64,000 bases of DNA from Protonemura montana (lineage: Eukaryota > Arthropoda > Insecta > Plecoptera > Nemouridae), in the NCBI GenBank assembly GCA_947568835.1, contig OX387607.1, positions 14,027,701-14,091,700 on the forward strand, in the 5' to 3' direction. The notes under the pieces are model-generated. The model saw only the letters and a list, made by a program, of their open reading frames with translations. It was not told the DNA's origin and made no database searches. Position 1 is the first letter of the stretch, and each line of letters opens with the position of its first letter. Positions 22,601 through 32,100 of the stretch are shown piece by piece. Position numbers and translations under genes: made by a program.

Positions 22601-24996
22601 CCTGATTATTATTTTTCACAATGCTTTGGCGGATGTTTCTGTGTGTTACATGGATGTCAAGTTTGCTCTGCGGGCTGCGTCCAGGGGCAACGTCACTGTC
22701 AAATCAGTCAAGCTTTCACCCGCGATTAAGGAATTAATGAATGTTTCGAAAAATTGAAAGAACTGCTAAACCTTACTTGGCATTTAATGCTAATCTTAAA
22801 ATATGTTTGTTTTAAAACAGAAGAAAAAAGTACAAGAGTGACAATGTGACAAATTCAAGGTATGTTTACCTCGTTCAGACGATCGGCACTTTCCTCCTGA
22901 TGCTCCTGATCTGTGCGATCACTGATCCCAAGAACATGGAGGTGACCAAGGGGCTGATTCCACTCTACGTGGGCCTGGCGTTGATCGCTGTTGGCTGCTC
23001 AATGGGCATCAACTGCGGCTACCCTTTAAACCCCGCCCGGGACCTTTCCCCGAGGCTGTTTATCGCTATGACCGGATGGGGCTTTGGTGTGTTCTCGTAA
23101 GTACAGCTGTGTTTCCTATTCGCTCTAAGGATTGAGTTATTTCCTATTTCGTATGTTGCCATGCTTGGAATGGCGAAGTAGTTCAGAGCTGTCACCTGGT
23201 GGTGAATGGTAAACGGCTTTCCTTTGCTACCAATCACTTTTGGTCCTAAAAATGACCGGATCGGCGTTTTGTCGGCGCCGAAATCTTCAGGACTGTGTCA
23301 CGTTTGTCTATGACGCTGAAAAAAAATTGTCATGAAAGTTATTTTGCATAGCTACTTATGGGCTAACTTTCAAAATCCCAGAAAATATTTGGATATGCAC
23401 TTTGAGTTAGAGACGTATGGGTAGGAAAATTATTAGCCTTTTTTTAAATTTAAGTTGCTAGTTATTTAAGAACGGATTTATAAAACAATGTGGGGTAGCA
23501 AATTGATTTGCTACAAATTTAGCCAAAGACTCAAGTAGACAAATTCCCGTGATTTAAAACATATTATTTTCTGCAGGCGTATTTTTGGTTTTTCTGGTGA
23601 TTCAACTGGGAGCTGAAACCAGCAAGCGATAGATGGAAGGGAAGCTGGACTGGAAAAATGTGCAACCGAACTGGAAGACGAACCCGGAGACCTCCCAATT
23701 GCTGGTCAGGTGCTCTACCAACTGAGCTATCCGGAAATACACCTTCCAGTTTTAACGGGGAAGTGGTAGAGCACCCGACCGGCAATTGGGAGGTCCCGGG
23801 TTCGTATCCCTGTTTGGTTGCACATTTTTCCAGTCTAGCTCCCCTACCACATTATTTTCTATCAATTTACAAAGCAAACAGGTAGAAAATCTAGTATTAA
23901 CACATAAGACTAAATACAATTCTATTATCAATATCTATCAAACTACCTCACAATTCACTCAATTCTGATAAAAAATATCCTGAACCCGTGGTACAATAAG
24001 ATAGCAGAATTGCGAAGCTCTGTCAGACGATCTCACTATCTTCACGGATACCAAACGTTGAATCTACCATTGAACCTCCTATGCTAAGCCATGATATACC
24101 CGTGGTAACATAAGATAGCAGAATTGAGAAGCTCTGTCAGGCGATCTCACCATCTTTACGGCAACCAAACGTTAAATCTACCATTGAACCTCCTATGCTA
24201 GGACATGACATACCCGTGGTAACATAAGATAGCAGAATTGAGAAGCTCTGTCAGGCGATCTCACCATCTCCATGGCTACCAAACGTTAAATCTACCATTG
24301 AACCTCCTATGCTAGGCCATGACATACCCGTGGTAACATAAGATAGCAGAATTGAGAAGCTCTGTCAGGCGATCTCACCATCTCCATGGCTAACAAACGT
24401 TAAATCTACCATTGAACCTCCTATGCTAGGCCATGATATACCCGTGGTAACATAAGATAGCAGAATTGAGAAGCTCTGTCAGGCGATCTCACCATCTTTA
24501 CGGCAACCAAACGTTAAATCTACCATTGAACCTCCTATGCTAGGCCATGACATACCCGTGGTAACATAAGATAGCAGAATTGAGAAGCTCTGTCAGGCGA
24601 TCTCAGCATCTTCATGGCTACCAAACGTTGAATCTACCATTGAACCTCCTATGCTAGGCCATGATATACCCGTGGTAACACAAGACAGCAGAATTGAGAA
24701 GCTCTGTCAGGCGATCTCACCATCTCCATGGCTAACAAACGTTAAATCTATCATAGAACCTGATTTGCTTGATGGTATTTTTGTATTCAAAGTTGGCAAC
24801 GAGAATGACTGTCGCAGAGAAATTTAGTCTCGCCTCTATTTGATGTTTTAAATTGTTTAGAACATTAGACCATCTCTACTGGCTCGTCCCGATCTTGGGA
24901 CCCCACATCGGGGCGATCATCGGCGCGTTCACCTACGTCTTCTTCATCGAGCTGCACATCTCCAAGGGAGCCACCGGACAGGCGGACGACGATTAA
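19607..24996 (+). CDS. Aquaglyceroporin (MIP family, GLP/AQP3-7-9-10 type), complete
   Basis: Six exons: 19607-19699, 19828-19954, 20063-20200, 21470-21576, 22879-23096, 24861-24996. All introns are GT-AG and phases join to 272 residues ending ADDD and TAA. Both pore motifs are intact: GGHLNPAVT (NPA at residues 78-80) and GYPLNPARD (NPA at 206-208). Arg209 is the selectivity-filter arginine. Asp210 directly after it marks glycerol-conducting members, as in [10 protein letters not shown]; Tyr203 occupies the AQP3-like filter position. Six membrane spans and two half-helices are expected in the plasma membrane. The sequence from TIGTFLLML through GWGFGVF follows AQP9/AQP3 closely. The ATG at 19607 is preferred because it opens [13 protein letters not shown] at the normal family spacing; the in-frame upstream ATG at 19469 would add a hydrophobic leader unknown in the family. 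AATAAA at 25110-25115 is a good poly(A) signal. A role in water/glycerol transport is inferred from family. Confidence 0.95.
20286..20345 (+). repeat. tRNA A-box-like fragment
   Basis: GGTGGTGTAGCTCAATC resembles a tRNA D-arm; no B box follows at the proper distance. Probably a SINE relic in aquaporin intron 3. Confidence 0.3.
21945..22229 (+). repeat. 26-bp minisatellite, about 11 copies, in aquaporin intron 4
   Basis: The unit is TGGAGTGGGAGCTTACTCAG plus GTCTAT; copies are nearly identical, with a TGATTACT variant in two. The array sits at the edge of a dispersed repeat (to about 22520) that recurs reversed at 45190-45530, where only one diverged unit exists. Confidence 0.95.
22230..22520 (+). 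repeat. Internal part of the TA-flanked element family (partner of 45190-45530)
   Basis: Shares TCGGTCAAACCACTTGTCCG, the ACAAAAACTAGGCGACTCA segment, the CCGGTGTTTTT-type segment, CAGCTGTGGA and ATTTTGAAAAGCC with the reverse strand of 45190-45530. No terminal repeats are seen here, so it is a fragment. Confidence 0.75.
23636..23735 (-). repeat. tRNA-derived SINE, minus copy
   Basis: On the minus strand GGATAGCTCAGTTGGTAGAG (A box) and GGGTTCGTCTTCC (B box) are followed by TTGCACATTTTTCCAGTC. The anticodon-stem region pairs CCTGA with TTGGG around a loop with AGC (Ala-like). It forms an inverted pair with 23757-23850. Confidence 0.75.
23757..23850 (+). repeat. tRNA-derived SINE, plus copy
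   Basis: AGTGGTAGAGCACCCGACCG, CCCGGGTTCGTATCCC and TTGGTTGCACATTTTTCCAG match the neighbouring minus copy and 34512-34600. The 5' acceptor arm is missing, so it is not a tRNA gene. Confidence 0.75.
23985..24770 (+). repeat. 114-bp satellite-like tandem array, about 6.9 copies, in aquaporin intron 5
   Basis: Units begin CCCGTGGTAACATAAGATAG at 23985, 24099, 24213, 24327, 24441, 24555 and 24669, exactly 114 bp apart. Later copies differ at only a few positions; the first and last are more diverged. No ORF or known motif. The array ends about 90 bp before the last exon. Confidence 0.96.
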
Positions 24997-25109
24997 GATG
25001 AAAAGAAAACAGATATTTTAGCGGGCTGTGCGATCAGAAACCAACATTATGGTGCGCAAGAAAAATTTGTAACAAGAATTTTTATTTTGATTAAAATTTG
25101 TTTTTTATA

Positions 25110-25115
25110 AATAAA
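25110..25115 (+). promoter_or_regulatory. Poly(A) signal AATAAA of the aquaglyceroporin gene
   Basis: Canonical hexamer 114 bp after the stop codon. Confidence 0.6.
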
Positions 25116-25119
25116 ATTC

Positions 25120-26789
25120 GTTTCGATTGCACGTGCCATGTGTTCATTTGTATGTACATATATACATACAGTCTTCATTAAGAACAACAACATACAACAT
25201 GACAACTTGACAACTCCAGAAGTTGTTTTTGTCACTACTAGAAGATTACCACATTCAATTCGATGGTATTGAGGAATCTAGATGTTTCAATATAAGTTGG
25301 GTATTGAATTGGATTTGGTTCTGTGAGTTTGTTGATTATGAATTGGGTATTGGATACCGTTTTACACTTTCAGAAAAGCCGGCCTAAATGTTACTTTAAT
25401 ATTAAGGTACGTTCTGTATGTTTTTATGAATTCACACAATATCTGTGTTCGGACCTTTTTTTCTTCTGGTAGTCAGAGTCCGCTTAGTGACTCAGTTCTG
25501 CACTAACTGATATTCGATCTTATTTGACCTCTTCAGACAGTAGGTACGGTATTTTTTTACCACGAGTTTTTGTTTTTGTTTGGGATACATTAAAATTAAA
25601 ATTAAAATTTTTTTTTTTTTTTATATTAAATTTTTTGTATATAAATAGTTGCTATTTGTGGTTTTTGTTCAATTCAAATGTACGCTTTTTGCCGATTTTT
25701 TTTGTGGCTATCAATTTGTACATTTAAATGTAGTTTGAATTTGGGTTGAAAAGGTAGGTTGAAAAGTCGATATAAACAATATAAACAATAATAAATATAA
25801 AAAATTGATATAAACATGCGCTGTTAGCGTGATTCTTTTTCACCCCTATTTATGACATGTTTTTTTTTGTAAAAACACTGGTCTTGTCAAATGTAGTTTT
25901 GGTTTCTAAGGAATACCGTGTCAACATCGTAGCTTGTCTATCAACAAGTCAAAAATCATCTATTTCATTGCTTTCATTTCATTATTTCATTCTATTTTAT
26001 TGCAATCTTGAATTTAAATGTAAATATTTTACCCTATTTCTTCGTTGGCAATTACCATATTGCGATATATTTTAATATTAAAAATATTATGAAGGAACTA
26101 AATGTCCTCTGGCCATCAAATGAAAAACCAACTGAAAAAAAAAGTTTTTAAAGAAGGGCCATTTCTATCAATAAATCTCGTTTAATACTTGCTGCATCCT
26201 ACTATACTCACAGAATATTTGTCCAGAAAGTTTAGTTCCCGATTTGCTACCAGGTGGCGCTGGCGTCTACACCGCGCTGCTCCAAAAGAACACCACCAGC
26301 AGCAGGTTATTGTTGAAGTTTCCAGGGTGCTTAGCAGATGAAACAAATAGGTCCACCATCGCTGTACGAAAGAGGACAGCTTCATATTAATTAGAAAACA
26401 TAGTGACACAACGATTTAAAAAAATATGGACACATGATGTCAAAATATAACACGTACACAGTAAATAACATAAAATCATTAACAAACAACATCCACTACA
26501 CCCAACACCACATTAGCTGAGGGTATATAGAGACGGAAGGATTTGCTTTTTCGTTTTTGCAAGAAAAGGGCCCGAGCTCTCACATCAAGCAGTGAGGGGC
26601 TCTTGGCCACTCCAAAATATGGGCTTTCACCATTTGCTACTCTTAAGAGAGAGAGAGCAGGCTTTCGAGTCCGCCTGAAGGAGCGCCAATCAAACACCAT
26701 TTCCTCTTACCCGACAAGTTCAACCGAACGCGCTGTGCGTTAAGGCGCACAGCGACAGTAAGCGCATTCTGTTGGATATCAGATGTACT
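25120..26789. other. Aquaporin/receptor spacer, left part
   Basis: AT-rich, with T-rich runs at 25540-25640 and 25850-26080. A GC-richer patch at 26540-26750 contains open frames with no recognisable domain. No gene supported. Confidence 0.5.
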
Positions 26790-27783
26790 CAGTGATGTAT
26801 TCGTAAAATGTTTAGTGGGGGTACGCAAAAATGACCCATTTTTTTGTGTCGGGGGGGGGGGGGGGGGGAGGAGGAGACCCAAGGCGAATGCACCGAAAGA
26901 GTGGAAAATAGGGGGCTTCGGGCGCAGCTCCAAGTGAATTTTTATTCTAAGGTTTCTTTTGGAGCCAATCTACGAGTTTACGATGAAATTGGGCTTGGAA
27001 TGACATGGTCAGAACTGCATTTTTAATTACGTAATGATTTTGAGAAAATTAAATTAATGCCGCCCTCTCATGTCTACACCTTCCCACATTGTTGCAGTCT
27101 TCAAATTTGGTAGGGATTCGGGAATCTGGTAAAAGAAAGTCAATCATTTTAATCGAATACTGATTTAAATTTTTGTTGAAACTATCCATAGATACGCGCG
27201 TACTTTCGCGTTGAGGAGATTACATCAGTTTCCACAATGACTCTTTTTCATTGAACTCTTCTTCATTCGACGTTTTCTCTTCTGTATCTTGAATTGAACT
27301 AATTCGTCCAGTGTGGCTCGTATGTGGCAATTTGGTTATTGTTTGTATTGTTGTCTTTCCTGCGAATTCTTATTATTTGAAGCGGGCTTGCTTCTGAGAG
27401 CTTGCACCACCGTGCGACGCCGCGAAAGCGGCTACCGACTTCCCTAAGTGATAACAGTAATATGGTTCTAACTAACCCCTTTGTTGCAAGTCGCGACGCC
27501 GACATAATTCCAGCCTACCTACTCTTAGTACGTTCGCATACAGTGGCAATCTTGCTAGGTCTATTTTTAAGTAAGTGGATTATTAGAAATAAAACCCTTA
27601 ACTGGGATATTTTCGCCTTGAAAATAAAGAAGTGCAGGATATTCCGAATAATCATAATTTAATACTGCTTTCCCGTGCGTTCACCTGCGTTCCCTCAAAA
27701 ATTCAAAGTGGGGGTACGGCCAAAAATAAAATTAATAGTGGGTGGACTGCGTACACCCGCGTGCATTGACCAATACATCACTG
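26790..27783. mobile_element. Non-autonomous hAT-like DNA transposon
   Basis: The ends are CAGTGATGTATT (26790-26801) and its exact complement AATACATCACTG (27772-27783), flanked by a perfect 8-bp duplication GATGTACT (26782-26789 and 27784-27791). The subterminal GTACGCA also mirrors between the ends. An 8-bp duplication and CAGTG-type termini are hAT features. The 994-bp interior has a G18 run (26851-26868) and two GTGGGGGTACG copies but no transposase-like frame. Confidence 0.88.
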
Positions 27784-27791
27784 GATGTACT

Positions 27792-29194
27792 CTGATTCTA
27801 CATAACATGGTATACACAACGAGTAGCAGAATTGAATGATGGCATCAATGGCTATGCGAGGTGAAAAACACTTCATCACGATATTTTTTTTTCAATTATC
27901 GTTTTGATTATTTTGTGTACGTACAATGTAGCCACGGCGTTGAATACCTGGTGTTTTGTTGCGCAAAACAATTGGTAAGATAGCTTGTATTTTTGTTAAA
28001 TTAATTCATTTAGATTTCAAAGAAGCAAAGTTGGGAGAGGGAAGAGACATTTATGTTGAATTGTAACACAAACCAAAGACGACACACGAGCTGCGAGATT
28101 ACCCGCACAAATTTATTTTCTCTACATGGCCGAGCCAGCTAACAGAAGAACGTGGGTACAACAGTCGCAACGATATATTCGCTTGATCACATCAATTCGG
28201 GAATGATTCTATTACATGACAACGACTTAAAACAATACAAAAATATTTAGACAGCACGTATATACATATTCTGTTCTAGGTGGTATTTTTTCATAGTGAA
28301 ATTATAATACCCAAATGCAGGTAAGACAGAAATGTAACTAACTTGGTTGATATGTGTTAAGAAAATCCTACGAGGGTTTGGTAGAGACGCGATATCGAAG
28401 TATTGTCGGCACTCGGCTGTGAATATGAGAAAGTTAAGCCCAAGAAAAGGATGCCGGTGTGATGGTTTACTAACAGTAAGCGTGTTGATATTCCCCTCGA
28501 ATGTCCAATCCTAAGCACAACGATTTTCAATACAAACTGGCTTCTTCGTTTGAAAAGAAAATGGTTCGTCTGAAGAGGAATGGAAAGTAACTGACATGTT
28601 ATTTATCAATATGTATATTTTATATCACATTTAAGCGGGGAGAAGATAGATAATGCCTGCTTTTTCAAATGGCCTAGCGTGTCATTATTCAAGGCTATCA
28701 CTATTGATTGCTTTCTCATGGAAGAAGTTGGCGAAATTAAATTCGACAGGAACGCCCCACTAATGAAAGCCGGGATTACAACACACTAACATTGTTACTC
28801 ACACATTTGGTTCACAACCATCGTTTACAAAAATATAGTCACATTGTTGTCCTCTGGTTAACGCTTCACCGAGGACAATGCATTGAGACACATCCATAGA
28901 CATTACCGAGTACTCACTCAAATCGGGTTCAAAAACGTCGGAACTGTATCAACTAATCTCGAGTTCACGTAACGAACACCAGTCGCGCGCGCACAGCACC
29001 GCTATAAATAATACTAAAAAAACACAATATTCAATCAAACACACCGATTAAATAGACCCGCACATATTCCACTTTGATATTTGAGACCGGTTCTCACGTT
29101 CATAGGATTCATACAGCAAACAGCAAAACGCCCCGCACGCCTCGACCATCTCAGACTAAACCTCTTCGAACTGCGTCTCTCGCCTCTTTCCGAG
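27792..29194. other. Spacer and probable receptor 3' UTR
   Basis: Contains no coding frame. A minus-strand AATAAA at 28112-28117 could end the receptor transcript about 1.1 kb after its stop. The part nearest 29194 is likely 3' UTR. Confidence 0.4.
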
Positions 29195-32100
29195 TCATAA
29201 TGCGCTGACATCCTCGCCCTCGATCGCCTCCTTGTCGTGTACGCTAAGACTGGCCTCGCGCAGGTGCGTGCACGTCCCGTTCTTCTTCTTGACGACCACC
29301 TCGGCCTCCGAGTTGCCCCTACCACCCAGCGAGGACCTCGACTTGGCCTCATAGCCGCAAGAACAAGGCGGGTAGTGCGCGGTGAGAATGCGTCGGAACG
29401 CATCGCGGAACTCGGTGTTGAAGATCGAATAGATGATCGGGTTGAACGCAGAGTTTGAGTATCCGAGCCAGGTGAGCACTTTGAAGACGATGCCTGGGAT
29501 GCACGTCTTGCAGAAAGAGGCCACGATGTTGACGCAGAAAAACGGCACCCAGCAGATGAGGAACACGCCCATGATGACGCCGACCGTGATAGCAGCCTTA
29601 TGATCAGACACGTGGTAAGGAGAGCTGTGCGCGTGGAAGCTCTTCGGGGGCTTCTTCGATTTTTTACTCTTCTTCGCTTTCGGCCCGTTGGGCTGCGTCG
29701 TGCCGAAGTTGGAGTTCTGCGAGGTGTTCAGAGGCCGGGTCACGGCGCGGATGTTCTTGACGTGTTTCTGGGCGTAGTGGTAGAGGCGGCAGTAAATGCC
29801 GAGCATGACGAGCGTAGGGAAGTAGAAAGAGATGCACGAGCTGACGACGGCGTAGGTCGGGGAGAGGTCTAGTGCGCAGGTGGGGTAGTTGGTGTCGCCC
29901 GGAATGGGATCAGGCGGCCTGTGCAGACCCAGCGAGATGGGCACGAACGAGATGAGGGCTGCCAGCAGCCAGACGCAGGCGATAGAGCCGACGGCCACTC
30001 GTCTGGTCACCCAACGACCGTACCTATGGGGGAAACCGCCACCGTGTACCCTTCACCATGAACCAATGACCCAATGACCCAATGAACCAATGAACCAATG
30101 AACCAATGAACCAACGAACCAACCATGGACCTTGTATCCCATGCAGGTGCTTGAAGTGAAATGGGGTTTTAACTGTTAGCACCGTGTCAGTATACGGATT
30201 TCCCCCGGCGAAATGTTGTGGGATTGAATTTCCAGATTAGTTACATTAATGGAGTGCAGAAACTTGAGGCCACACAAATGTGTTTGAGTTTGCACAAGAA
30301 TTAACATGGTTTGCAATGCCGCGCTCGTGCCAGTTTTGTTATATAATGCGCTACAATTTGCTACAGCTGCATGCGTTATGGTAATTTGGATGTCTTAATT
30401 TCATTGGCTGGCTTCTAGCGAATGCATTTTATTCTGTTAGCAACTTTCTTAGTTACACGGCTTGATATATGAAATTTTGGACCATTTACTACACTGATCT
30501 ATTGTGAATAAACTTTTTATTTATTAACTTATTTCAGCCCAGAAGTTAAGCGGCAACAAAGCTGAAAGCAGTGGACACTTAATGTTACCAACCGGAGAGG
30601 GTCCTTGATGTGGATGTAGCGGTCCAGCGAGATGGCACACAGATTCAGGATGGACGCCGTCGAACACATGACGTCGAACGCAATCCAAGTGTCGCAGAGC
30701 TCAGGGCCAAACATCCAATAATCTGTGGAAACGGAAGCAGCGTTAGGAAGGCAATAGGAAAAGAATTCCTTCCCTGATTGAATGTTAGTTCAGTGGGTGG
30801 ATACAGTTGCTTGGACTGTGGACTCTGAGGTGTTCAAATAGTTGCCTTGGGAATGGGCTGTCTTCATTTCTTTGAATAAACTTTTTTAAACTGGGGTTTT
30901 CAATGATAAGTAAAACAACTAATTTTCCAACGTTTCGCAACTTATACCTGTTGCTTCATCAAAGGTGAAAGCATTCCTGACATTTCTCCGATAACAAAAT
31001 AACAACGAAAAAAAAATCAATTAGCATGTTCAGGCACTTTAAATGCATATAATTAAAAAGCGATTGCCGATAATTTAAAGAACTTACCAGTCTAGCTTCC
31101 TTTCCTTACATATTAAATTTTTTCGATACAAAATTACCCCGGAAAATTTCTGTTTATTTACTAAATTAACCAATTAGTGCGTTTGGACGCTAAATTAACA
31201 GAATTATTAGAGTAATCGATAGTAAAAAAGTTTCCAACTGGGTTTTTGCGTTTTTGACCAGTAGAAAAAGAAAAGTTTAAAGGTAGAACAGTTCTTAGCA
31301 CAACCTACCAGCTGCGTCTAGGGTAGAAGAACGACTGACTTGACATCTACCAGCTCGACTTATTTTAACAACTATGTTCGACCTGACATCTTCCCTACGC
31401 GTCTGGCTTCAGGCTACAGGTATGCCAGACTGACCTTTACGAGCGACCCTATATATTCTGCAATTAGGCATAAAGTGGCCTTGCATACCTACCTGTCTGC
31501 TCGAACTTTCCAGAAAGTTTCAACACTATATTATGCCAGTCAACTCCTAGACAGGAATTTAAGCCATGTCGATCTTTGGCTTAGTCTGTCAGTACCTACC
31601 TCACGGGAAATTAAGTCTGCAATTAAGCGTGACTTCTTGATCACGACCAGTTTATTTTCCGCTTTTTATTTTAAATGTACAGAATAAATAATTTATTTTT
31701 TATTCGTTTCATTATCAAACGGTGACAGTAAATCTATTTTAAAAGCGTACGCACGTTTAGAAAATGTACTTTCTTTATAAACAAAAAACGTTCACAATGT
31801 GTTGAGTAACGCATCTGCAATTCATAGTGATTTGTCTGATTATAAAGATTGGATAAACTAGCTTCCTTGGGAATGGATCCACAAAAGTAGAGTTAAGCTT
31901 TACCTCAGAGTTTAAAAATGATCAGCTAATCACGGACGGTGTTTCCAGATTTGCAGAGGTTTTTTTGAAGGTGATACCAACTTTACCCAAATTTATGGGT
32001 ATTAAGCTTAAAATCTGCATCTTGCATCCGGTCTCAGGTTTCTTAAGGTTAGGTAAAAATCATTTGCTTTTGTTCTCGTCCATTTTATCCTCTCTTTCGA

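Noticed and set aside
23636-23850. Functional tRNA-Ala-like genes
   Set aside because: Acceptor stems do not pair and both copies continue into a common SINE tail.
23985-24770. Regular direct repeats as a CRISPR array
   Set aside because: Whole 114-bp units repeat with no unique spacers, and the genome is eukaryotic.
26543-26743. Forward ORF with Arg/Ser-rich product
   Set aside because: No domain, no splice signals, opposite frame also open.
29237-29872. Arg-rich forward ORFs opposite the receptor's last exon
   Set aside because: Antisense shadows of a GC-rich coding exon.
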